Below, piece after piece: positions 7,222 through 13,115 of a DNA stretch of 13,115 nt. The stretch is from the NCBI GenBank assembly GCA_003695045.1, contig RFJB01000105.1, forward strand, positions 1-13,115. The letters run 5' to 3'. The stretch is from Candidatus Woesearchaeota archaeon (GTDB lineage: Archaea; Nanobdellota; Nanobdellia; Woesearchaeales; J091). The stretch's first letter is position 1; each line of letters opens with the position of its first letter. Below the pieces are notes generated by a model. The model saw only the letters and a list, made by a program, of their open reading frames with translations, was not told where the DNA came from and did not search any database. Both the position numbers and the translations under genes were made by a program.

Positions 7222-7687
7222 ATTCCTCAACGAAACACTCGGATGGCTCCCTTACATTGGCGCCTCCGGCTTTTTGGGCTGGTTTGCATTTCATCAATAC
7301 AAAAAATTCCATTCCCAAAAAGAATACTCGGGGAGGATAATCAACCGGCTCACTGCTCCTGGTAAAGGGATTGAACTTCTCACTCTGAAGGTTCCGGGCG
7401 ACAATTATCTTGTTTTTGCCGTTCAGCATGACGACTGGCTCAGGTACGGCAGGCCCTCGACAGGCGACAGCGTTTCTGTCACGACAGGCAGTGACGGTTT
7501 TGCAATGTCCTACAAGCGAAAAGAAATAGTCGGCTCGCATGAATTCCGGTTTGTTCCCGATGAAGACATATCAGCCAAATTCGGTCTGGAAGGGGTTGAA
7601 GGCGGCCTTGAGAAAACACTCAATCCAAAACACCTCAACGAGATACACATCAAGCTTGCAGAAAGCATAACAAAGTATCAGCGGTAG
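7208..7687 (+). CDS. Unrecognised membrane-anchored protein with Tat-like N-terminus
   Basis: I do not recognise this 159-residue protein. It starts MNRREFL, which resembles the twin-arginine motif (RRxFL), followed by one hydrophobic segment at about residues 10-29. No clear AxA cleavage site follows, so an uncleaved N-terminal anchor with the remainder outside the membrane is plausible. Residues 40-100 alternate short strands with glycines (YSGRII, LLTLKV, YLVFAV, GDSVSV), suggesting a small beta-barrel; the C-terminal third is charged and helical-looking. There are no cysteines and no obvious catalytic motif. The ATG lies 14 nt inside pdxT with only a weak ribosome binding site, and its 3' end overlaps the convergent cyclo-ligase by 10 nt. 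Cotranscription with pdxST is likely, but no functional link can be read from the sequence. Confidence 0.75.
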   Translation: MNRREFLNETLGWLPYIGASGFLGWFAFHQYKKFHSQKEYSGRIINRLTAPGKGIELLTLKVPGDNYLVFAVQHDDWLRYGRPSTGDSVSVTTGSDGFAMSYKRKEIVGSHEFRFVPDEDISAKFGLEGVEGGLEKTLNPKHLNEIHIKLAESITKYQR

Positions 7688-8247
7688 ACCTTCTTTTCGG
7701 TTACCACAATGTCAAGGGGAACGTCGTGCTCTGACACAGGGATTCTTTTCAATTTCTGGCTCTCAAACGCAAGCCCTATTTTTACCGCTTCAACGCCCTT
7801 CAGAAACACATCATAAAAGCCCATCCCATGGCCCAACCTGTTGAGATTTTCATCAAATCCCACGACGGGCACAGCGACAACATCTACGGCGCTCTTTTCA
7901 ACGAACTTTGCTGCTCTGAGCGGCTCAAGAACTCCCATGAATCCCGGCGACAATTCCTCAAAGGTCGTGATGGCTGCGAGCTTCATAACCCGTTGCCGCG
8001 CATTCTCAACCTTTGGAAGAACCACTGTCTTTCTTGGCAGCAGCTCCCTGATGAGGTCGTGGGTAAAAACCTCGCTTCCCTTTGAAGCATAGAGCGCAAT
8101 TGTGTCTGCTTTCATTACTTCCGGAAGCGCCAGAAACGACTCTTTAATCCTGCGGCTTTTTTCCAGGATTTCGCTCCAGTTCAGAGAGTCCCTCTCTGAC
8201 AGAACTTCCTCCCGGAGAATCTTCTTCTCAATCTTTGCTTCCGTCAT
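7678..8247 (-). CDS. 5-formyltetrahydrofolate cyclo-ligase (methenyl-THF synthetase)
   Basis: ATP-dependent enzyme that returns the inhibitory storage form 5-formyl-THF to 5,10-methenyl-THF, feeding the FolD product pool. With ATG 8247 the protein is 189 residues, the family norm. It has the basic N-terminal helix ending in KKILREEVLSERDSL, the ATP-site segment KTVVLPKVENAR (73-84), a GFMGVLEP stretch (102-109) and the signature RLGHGMGFYDVFLK (137-150), corresponding to the family's GxGxGYYD loop. A TTG at 8289 would add 14 residues that the family lacks, so I reject it. The start lies 20 nt inside purD, and no strong ribosome binding site is visible, which suggests coupled translation. It closes the purF-purD operon. 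Confidence 0.93.
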   Translation of the reverse strand: MTEAKIEKKILREEVLSERDSLNWSEILEKSRRIKESFLALPEVMKADTIALYASKGSEVFTHDLIRELLPRKTVVLPKVENARQRVMKLAAITTFEELSPGFMGVLEPLRAAKFVEKSAVDVVAVPVVGFDENLNRLGHGMGFYDVFLKGVEAVKIGLAFESQKLKRIPVSEHDVPLDIVVTEKKVYR

Positions 8248-9562
8248 TGTTCTGAAGGAGGCGCCTGATGTGCTTGACGCGCCTTTCAATAAGACGTCTT
8301 GTTCCTATGTCGCTTCTGTGGAACACCGGACCTTTAACTCTTGAAACAGCGAACTCGGCGATGCTTTCCGCCTCGCTTATGGTGTCCGCAATTCCGACAA
8401 ATGCAACAGCTCTTGAACCGAGCATGACAAGCCCCTCCGGCTTATCCTCCACGGAAGCGTAGAACACCCTTGCGTCCTTTCCAACAAGTGAGAGGTCAAT
8501 CGTTTCGCCTTTTACCGGCTTTCCAGGGTATCCTTCCGGAACGGCATACTTGCACACAGTTGCCTTGTTTTCAAACTCCATTTTTACCCTGTCAAGCTTT
8601 CCCGAAACCAGCGCCTGGCACACCTCCACAAAATCCGACTTTATGAGAGGAAGGACATTCATCGCCTCCGGGTCGCCGAAGCGGGCGTTGTATTCTATGA
8701 GCTTAACGCCGTTGGCCGTCTTTATGAAACCTCCGTACATCACGCCCCGGTATGCCTCGCCGCACTCTTTCATTATCGCTTTGGCGACCTTTTCTGTTAT
8801 TGCGTGCGCCTGCTTTACATCGTTCTCGTCAAGGAACGGAAGCAGATGATTTGCGTCGGAATAGGAGCCCATCCCGCCTGTGTTCGGTCCTTTGTCTTCT
8901 TCATAAGCCCTCTTGTGGTCCTGAACCACAGGGAAGTCAAGCACTGTTTCTCCGGAAACGAAACTTTGAAGGCTGAACTCCTCGCCCTCAAGCTTCTCCT
9001 CAATAACAACCTTCTGCTTTTTTGAAAGAATCTCCATCGCGTAATCATATGCCTCGTTGAGCGTCTTGAAATGGTCTCCCTGGACCTTAACTCCCTTTCC
9101 GCCTGTGAGCCCGTCCGGCTTCACAACGACCTGCCCCAGCTCTTCAAGATACTCTGTGAGTCCTTCTGACGATTCGAAGACGCGGAATCGCGGAAGTCCC
9201 TCTATGTTGTATTTCTGCATAAGCTCCCTCGTGAACGCCTTTGAGGTTTCAAGCCGCGCAAGCGACTTCTTGGGACCCACTGTGGGAATGTTGTATTCCT
9301 CGAAGAAATCCGCGATACCCGCTCCAAGAGGGGCTTCCGGACCTATAATTGCGAAGTTGGGCCTTATCCTCTGAATGAACTCCTTCATTGCCACGAAGTT
9401 CGTCAGGTCTGCAATCCTGTAGTCGTCGCAAAGCTTTGCTATCCCGGGATTCTTGTAGGACATTATTGCGTAAAGCTTCACATCTGTAGGGCTCATCACT
9501 GTTGCTTCGGCAATCGCGTGTTCTCTGCCCCCGTTTCCAACAAGCAAAACTCTGACAGTCAT
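8228..9562 (-). CDS. purD: Phosphoribosylamine-glycine ligase (GAR synthetase), archaeal type
   Basis: ATP-grasp enzyme that joins glycine to phosphoribosylamine, the second purine step; its product GAR is the substrate of PurN. The 444 residues contain GNGGREHAIAEA (9-20), KNPGIAKL, GPEAPLGAGI, VVVKPDGLTGGKGVKV, the GPNTGGMGSYS loop and the metal/ATP site IEYNARFGDPEAMNVLP. The NPGI segment, EEKLEGEEFSLQ and the HRSDIGTRR C-terminus resemble archaeal rather than bacterial PurD proteins as I recall them. The start ATG lies 22 nt after the purF stop, with a repeated AGGTGA just upstream. PurF's product is very labile, so tight pairing of purF and purD makes sense. Confidence 0.97.
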   Translation of the reverse strand: MTVRVLLVGNGGREHAIAEATVMSPTDVKLYAIMSYKNPGIAKLCDDYRIADLTNFVAMKEFIQRIRPNFAIIGPEAPLGAGIADFFEEYNIPTVGPKKSLARLETSKAFTRELMQKYNIEGLPRFRVFESSEGLTEYLEELGQVVVKPDGLTGGKGVKVQGDHFKTLNEAYDYAMEILSKKQKVVIEEKLEGEEFSLQSFVSGETVLDFPVVQDHKRAYEEDKGPNTGGMGSYSDANHLLPFLDENDVKQAHAITEKVAKAIMKECGEAYRGVMYGGFIKTANGVKLIEYNARFGDPEAMNVLPLIKSDFVEVCQALVSGKLDRVKMEFENKATVCKYAVPEGYPGKPVKGETIDLSLVGKDARVFYASVEDKPEGLVMLGSRAVAFVGIADTISEAESIAEFAVSRVKGPVFHRSDIGTRRLIERRVKHIRRLLQNNDGSKD

Positions 9563-9584
9563 ATAATCACCTTCACCTTAATTG

Positions 9585-11045
9585 TTAGAGATTAATCGCT
9601 TTCGCAGAACAAACCCTTTCCTTTTCTATCTTTTTGAGCATCTTCTGAGTCACGTCCCTTGTCGGATATTTCCCTGTGAAACACGCAGTGCAGAAATGTT
9701 TTATCTTGGGATTTCCGACTCTCGCGGCTTCAATCATGTCTTCAAGGTCCTGATACACAAGCTTGTCCGCCTTTATCATTTCGGCAATCCTTTTTACGCT
9801 CCTTCCTCTTGCTATGAACTCCGACTTGGTGGACATATCAATGCCGTAGACGCAGGGATACTTAAGCGGAGCACTGTATGAAGCAAAGAACACTTTCTCT
9901 GCGCCCGTATTCCTGACCATTTCAATTATCTTTCTGCTTGTGTTTCCCCTTACAATGCTGTCATCCACCAGAAGAACCTTCTTGTTCCTGATTTCCAGCT
10001 TTATAGGGTTGAGCTTGAATCTTATCGACTTCTTCCTTACCTTCTGGCCGGGCATGATGAACGTTCTTCCGATGTACCTGTTCTTTATCAGCCCTTCCCT
10101 GTACTTTATTCCCGTTCTGAAAGCAAGCTGCAGGCCGCTCGGCCTTGAAGTGTCAGGAACAGGAATGACAACGTCCGCTTTGGTTTTTGTCTTCTTCCAT
10201 TTCTCCGCAAGCTTGTCCCCCAGACGGAGGCGCGTCTTGTAAACTGACACCTCGTCAAGAATGGAATCGGGCCTTGCGAAATACACATACTCAAAAATGC
10301 ACGGCGTATGCTCCTTCCGGTTCACAATCCTGCTGTGCACTCTCATGTCCTTGTCTATGAAAATTGCTTCCCCGTTCTTCACATCCCTTATGAGCTCAAA
10401 CCCGAGAATGTCAAGGGTGACCGTTTCAGAGGCGAATATGTATTCCGTCTTGCCGTTTACTTTCCTCTTTCCAAAAACAAGAGGCCTTATCCCATGCGGA
10501 TCCCTGAATGCCAGCAAGCCGTATCCTCCAATTATTGACACGACAGAATAAGCGCCTTTTACTCTCTTGAACACTCTTCCAACGCTCTCAAAAATTGAAC
10601 CGACGGTTGGCTTTCTGGAGCTGTGCTTCAAAAGCCCGTCAGCAAACACATTGAGTATTGCCTCTGCGTCGCAGCTTGAGTTGACATGGCGGCGGTTTTT
10701 CATGAGCAGCTCTTCCCTCAGCTCCTCGAAGTTGGTTACGTTGCCGTTATGCGCCAGCCCTATGCCGTACGGGCTGTTGACAACAAACGGCTGGGCGTCT
10801 TCTGCGCATCCCCCGCCGACAGTAACATACCTCACATGGCCTATTCCGATGTTTCCCTGCAGTTCGAGCATCTCGTCCCTGCCGAATATGTCGGCAACGA
10901 GGCCGTTGTCTTTTACCAGGTGAAACCTTTTGTTATAAGTCAGAATTCCCGCTGCATCCTGGCCCCTGTGCTGAAGCGTTATCAGGCCGTCATAGATAAG
11001 CGTGTTCACATTGTCGTGACCAATAATCCCGATTACTCCACACAT
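9585..11045 (-). CDS. purF: Amidophosphoribosyltransferase (glutamine PRPP amidotransferase)
   Basis: Catalyses the committed purine step: PRPP plus glutamine to 5-phosphoribosylamine. In this 486-residue protein the nucleophile Cys2 directly follows the initiator Met, so no propeptide needs removal. The Ntn glutaminase domain shows LQHRGQDAAGI (24-34), GIGHVRY (67-73), AHNGNVTN (98-105) and CDAEAI. The phosphoribosyltransferase domain has VLLVDDSIVRGNTS (357-370), the PRPP loop. Cys249, Cys398, Cys452 and Cys455 (motifs PCIFEYVYFARPDS, YPCVYGIDM, FCTACFTGKYPT) match the four ligands of the 4Fe-4S cluster of the Bacillus-type enzyme. ATG 11045 is preceded by GGGGTGG. It heads the purF-purD-cyclo-ligase operon, with its own promoter and leader. 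Confidence 0.98.
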   Translation of the reverse strand: MCGVIGIIGHDNVNTLIYDGLITLQHRGQDAAGILTYNKRFHLVKDNGLVADIFGRDEMLELQGNIGIGHVRYVTVGGGCAEDAQPFVVNSPYGIGLAHNGNVTNFEELREELLMKNRRHVNSSCDAEAILNVFADGLLKHSSRKPTVGSIFESVGRVFKRVKGAYSVVSIIGGYGLLAFRDPHGIRPLVFGKRKVNGKTEYIFASETVTLDILGFELIRDVKNGEAIFIDKDMRVHSRIVNRKEHTPCIFEYVYFARPDSILDEVSVYKTRLRLGDKLAEKWKKTKTKADVVIPVPDTSRPSGLQLAFRTGIKYREGLIKNRYIGRTFIMPGQKVRKKSIRFKLNPIKLEIRNKKVLLVDDSIVRGNTSRKIIEMVRNTGAEKVFFASYSAPLKYPCVYGIDMSTKSEFIARGRSVKRIAEMIKADKLVYQDLEDMIEAARVGNPKIKHFCTACFTGKYPTRDVTQKMLKKIEKERVCSAKAINL

Positions 11046-11092
11046 AAGTCCACCCCGTAACTGGTTTCTTCAAACGAATTTAATGTCTTAAA

Positions 11093-11135
11093 GGGAAAAC
11101 AATCCCCCAACGCCCTTCACGTCTTGCGACGCGAA
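11093..11135 (-). promoter_or_regulatory. Structured purF leader: two adjacent hairpins
   Basis: On the minus-strand transcript, UUCGCGUC and GACGUGAA (11116-11135) pair over 8 bp, one of them G-U, around a GCAA (GNRA) tetraloop. A second hairpin, GGGGGA-UUGU-UUUCCC (11093-11108), has 6 pairs including two G-U. On the opposite strand the G-U pairs would become A-C mismatches, so the fold fits the purF transcript. The first hairpin starts at almost the predicted transcription start (about 11137). A role in mRNA stability or regulation is inference; it matches no riboswitch I know. Confidence 0.5.
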
Positions 11136-11147
11136 CTCAAAATTCAT

Positions 11148-11167
11148 TCAAGAGCATCATATTTATA
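11148..11167 (-). promoter_or_regulatory. purF promoter: TATA box with TGCTCTTGA element
   Basis: The minus strand reads AAAAG then TATAAATA (11167 to 11160), a good archaeal TATA box with an A-rich BRE-like flank. Three bases later comes TGCTCTTGA (11156 to 11148), which lies between the TATA box and the expected start near 11137. That gives a leader of roughly 90 nt before the purF ATG. The box sits only 17 nt after the rimK stop. The same TATA-N3-nonamer layout occurs upstream of glyA. Confidence 0.65.
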
Positions 11168-11183
11168 CTTTTGCATTGAACCT

Positions 11184-12269
11184 TTAAACTCTTTTTATGG
11201 TGACGCTTCCGGGCTTGACGTTGATTATTATCTCCTCGCCCTCCTCAAACTGGCCGAATCGGGTCACAAACGGCGGAAGCACAATCTTTTCATCCCTCAG
11301 AGTCACTTTTTCTATTATGTCATGGGACCCCATTCCGTTCTTTATGCCGAGGTCTGTAAGTATCTTGCCCGCGTCCTTCTTCTTGTTTCCCGACTTAAAC
11401 TCCTGCGTTCTCTTGAAAAGGTACTTTGCTATCTTGTCAGCCACATCAACCTTTGTTGCCTTTGTGATTCCCTGGAGCCCGGGGCTCAGGTTGGCTTCTA
11501 TCACGACAGGTCCCTTCACGCTCTCCAGTATGTCAACCGCGCATATCTCTGCGCCTATCGCCCTGGCAGTTGCGACAGCAACCTTCTTTGTCCTGGCGTC
11601 AAGCTCCACTGCTTCTCCGAGCCCGCCCTGATGAATGTTTGCGCGCATCTCCCCGCTGACGGCTTTCCTTTTCATTGCAGCCACAACCTTGTCTCCTACA
11701 ACGATTGCTCTTATGTCCACGCCGTTGGTGTCCACGTATTCCTGAATCAGGAACGGCTGTCTCAACGATGAAAGGGCATCAAGCATTGACGATGCGCTGG
11801 GATAAGAGTCGGCAACAAGAACTCCCTTTCCCTGCGTGCCGTGGGGAAACTTCATGATTATGGGATAGTTCACCTTTGCAAGAATCTTCTTTGCTGCACT
11901 GGGAGAAGCCGCCTGATATGTCTTCGGCATTGGGATGCCCCTTCTCTGAAGCTCCAGCTGCGTGAGGAGCTTGTCGTGGCCTATGGTAAATGCGTGCGCT
12001 GAAATAGGAGTATAAACGCTCGGAGGCAGAAGCGTCACGAGCGACTGGCTCAGGGTTGCATACCTGAAGCTCCCTTTTACGTATATGCAGTCATACTTTT
12101 TAATCGGGGTTCCCTCGACGAGAATCTCCCCTTCCTTTGAGCCGAGATTGACTTCAATCTTCCTGATGTCCAGCTCGTCAACCTCGTCAAAGTAGTTTCT
12201 CAGCGCCTTTGCGGTCCACTGGGAGCTGACGCTTCCAAGGCTGACGATTGCGCATTTAAGGGACGGCAT
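11184..12269 (-). CDS. rimK: RimK-family ATP-grasp glutamate ligase with extra C-terminal beta domain
   Basis: ATP-grasp ligase of the RimK group, whose members add glutamates to protein C-termini (RpsF in E. coli) or to cofactors (MptN, CofF in methanogens). The 361 residues show an N-terminal pre-grasp domain, Lys100 and Lys140 for ATP, the loop GTQGKGVL (144-151), IQEYV (175-179), DIRAIVVGDKVVAAMKRKA (185-203), MRANIHQGG (208-216), Asp246 and the metal site IEANLSPGLQGI (257-268). After about residue 290, a roughly 70-residue tail is added that E. coli RimK (300 aa) lacks; its last 35 residues read like an AbrB/SpoVT strand-swap unit. ATG 12269 is chosen over ATG 12278 because GGAGATGA lies 5 nt before it. 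It overlaps the protease gene by 14 nt. The substrate is unknown. Confidence 0.88.
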   Translation of the reverse strand: MPSLKCAIVSLGSVSSQWTAKALRNYFDEVDELDIRKIEVNLGSKEGEILVEGTPIKKYDCIYVKGSFRYATLSQSLVTLLPPSVYTPISAHAFTIGHDKLLTQLELQRRGIPMPKTYQAASPSAAKKILAKVNYPIIMKFPHGTQGKGVLVADSYPSASSMLDALSSLRQPFLIQEYVDTNGVDIRAIVVGDKVVAAMKRKAVSGEMRANIHQGGLGEAVELDARTKKVAVATARAIGAEICAVDILESVKGPVVIEANLSPGLQGITKATKVDVADKIAKYLFKRTQEFKSGNKKKDAGKILTDLGIKNGMGSHDIIEKVTLRDEKIVLPPFVTRFGQFEEGEEIIINVKPGSVTIKRV

Positions 12270-12672
12270 GATTATCATCTCCTTCTTCTTTCCCGCTTTT
12301 TTCCGGCAGGGGCTTCTTAGGGTCTATCAGGAAATCCATCTTAAGTATGTTCTGGCCTATCAGCACAGGGTAAGTCAGATGACTCCTGTCGCTGAGCGTG
12401 AAGCTTGCCTTTATGCGCCTGCCGCCTATCCTTACGCTTGCTTTCACGACAGGTTTTGTGGTGCTGCCCTGGGCTGACTTCACAAACTTTGTCCTGGTAA
12501 CAGGGCCCAGCTTGAGTTCAGAGGCAAGGTTTATGTCTATGCTGCTCAGAGTTGCTCCGCTGTCAATTCTCGCAATGACCTTTCTTGATTCCTCTTCTCC
12601 GATTATCTCAACTTCCTCTGCCAGACCAACTATTGTTCTGTTCCTGAGCTCGGAGATTGTCTTTTCGTCCAT
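12256..12672 (-). CDS. Retropepsin-like aspartyl protease, RimB / 'RimK-associated zinc protease' family
   Basis: Small 138-residue protein with the retropepsin active-site motif in VIARIDSGATLSSID (32-46; Asp37), and the family's second half SDRSHLTYPVLIGQNIL (94-110), equivalent to the LTDRxxMxFPVLLGR pattern of proteins annotated as ATP-dependent zinc protease. In Pseudomonas a protein of this family (RimB) trims the glutamate tail made by RimK. The adjacency and 14-nt overlap with rimK here suggest the same writer/eraser pairing. The C-terminus is short and charged, and there is no signal peptide, so it should act in the cytoplasm. TAGGAGG, which includes the lysS stop codon, lies 8 nt before the ATG. 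The family call is sound; the target is unknown. Confidence 0.85.
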   Translation of the reverse strand: MDEKTISELRNRTIVGLAEEVEIIGEEESRKVIARIDSGATLSSIDINLASELKLGPVTRTKFVKSAQGSTTKPVVKASVRIGGRRIKASFTLSDRSHLTYPVLIGQNILKMDFLIDPKKPLPEKSGKEEGDDNHAVP

Positions 12673-12684
12673 TGTTCGGGCCTC

Positions 12685-13115
12685 CTACTGGTCCGGCTGT
12701 TTCTTCTGCTCAGCATCGCTTTCTTTTCTGACCTCTTTTAGTGTAGGGAAAAATATGACCTCTCTTATTGAGTCGCTGTCTGTAAACAGCATGGCAAGCC
12801 GGTCAATGCCTATGCCAATTCCGGAGGCAGGGGGCATTCCGTATTCCAGCGCCTTCAGGAAGTCATGGTCTGTCCGCTGGGCTTCCTCATCGCCCTTGCT
12901 CAACTTTCTCTCCTGCTCCTCCCAGTTTCTTCTCAGAATTGCAGGATCGTTCAGTTCGGAATAGACATTTCCGTATTCTCTTCCTGCGATTATCAACTCA
13001 AATCGTTCCGTGAAATTGGGGTCGTATTTTGTCGGCTTGGCAAGCGGCGAGACCTCTATCGGATAATCCATCAGAATCGTGGGCTGTTCCAGTTCCGGCT
13101 CCACAAGCTCTGAAC
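12685..13115 (-). CDS. lysS: Class II lysyl-tRNA synthetase, C-terminal part (runs off right edge)
   Basis: C-terminal 142 residues of a class II LysRS, which charges tRNA-Lys. The window opens in [14 protein letters not shown]. It then shows [35 protein letters not shown] (the class II motif 2/3 neighbourhood of LysRS), and motif 3 [26 protein letters not shown], followed by a short charged tail. The reading frame is open to the window edge, so the true start is outside. The sequence is of the bacterial/eukaryotic class II kind; many archaea use class I LysRS instead, so this narrows the lineage. Its stop is 12 nt before the protease ATG, and the two genes are probably cotranscribed. Confidence 0.96.
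   Translation of the reverse strand, partial: SELVEPELEQPTILMDYPIEVSPLAKPTKYDPNFTERFELIIAGREYGNVYSELNDPAILRRNWEEQERKLSKGDEEAQRTDHDFLKALEYGMPPASGIGIGIDRLAMLFTDSDSIREVIFFPTLKEVRKESDAEQKKQPDQ

Noticed and set aside
11093..11135. purF leader as a known purine riboswitch
   Set aside because: The three-way junction and conserved loop nucleotides of the purine or PRPP/ppGpp classes are not visible; only two simple hairpins are seen.
11124..11771. 215-codon plus-strand frame opposite rimK, with a tyrosine/histidine-rich product
   Set aside because: It starts in the purF leader, runs antisense to conserved ATP-grasp motifs, and its product shows no coherent domain.
11184..12269. RimK homologue as LysX (lysine biosynthesis) because it lies near lysS
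   Set aside because: The sequence carries RimK-type motifs and pairs with a RimB-type protease; no LysW-like carrier is present nearby.

Overview
The window carries a compact, apparently archaeal block of genes for folate-dependent one-carbon metabolism and de novo purine synthesis. Archaeal origin is inferred from three things. AT-rich TATA-type boxes (TATAAATA, TATAAAAA) replace bacterial -35/-10 pairs in the two real intergenic regions. Shine-Dalgarno sites are strong, of the GGAGG/AGGTGA kind. PurD has the archaeal-style NPGI segment and an HRSDIGT C-terminus. Several genes are nevertheless of types better known from bacteria: bifunctional PurH, folate-dependent PurN, class II LysRS and the RimK/retropepsin pair. 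A DPANN-like or otherwise gene-acquiring archaeal lineage would fit, but the sequence alone does not fix the taxon.

Layout from right to left on the minus strand. (1) The 3' end of lysS (running off the right edge), a small retropepsin-like protease (RimB type) and a RimK-family ATP-grasp ligase are tightly packed in one transcription direction. (2) After a 138-bp gap with a clear promoter and a structured leader come purF, purD and a 5-formyltetrahydrofolate cyclo-ligase. (3) Pointing the other way (plus strand) are pdxS, pdxT and an unrecognised membrane-anchored protein; this group converges on and overlaps the cyclo-ligase by 10 bp. (4) Divergent from pdxS across a 198-bp regulatory region, the minus strand carries glyA, folD, purN, an ITPase/HAM1-like gene, purH and folC (running off the left edge). 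No stretch above 300 bp lacks a gene, and no tRNA, rRNA, CRISPR or mobile element was seen.

The genes form one metabolic story. PdxS/PdxT make pyridoxal phosphate, the cofactor of GlyA. GlyA loads one-carbon units on tetrahydrofolate, FolD oxidises them to 10-formyl-THF, PurN and PurH spend them on purine carbons 8 and 2, the cyclo-ligase salvages 5-formyl-THF, and FolC polyglutamylates the folates. PurF and PurD supply phosphoribosylamine and GAR to PurN, and the HAM1-like protein may clean damaged purine nucleotides. Other purine steps (PurL/Q/S, PurM, PurE, PurC, PurB) are not in the window.

The most notable points beyond annotation are: a shared TATA-N3-TGCTCTTGA element at both the purF and the glyA/pdxS promoters with identical spacing; hairpins in the purF and glyA leaders; an extra AbrB-like C-terminal segment on RimK next to a retropepsin; and an ITPase homologue that lacks several usual active-site residues.
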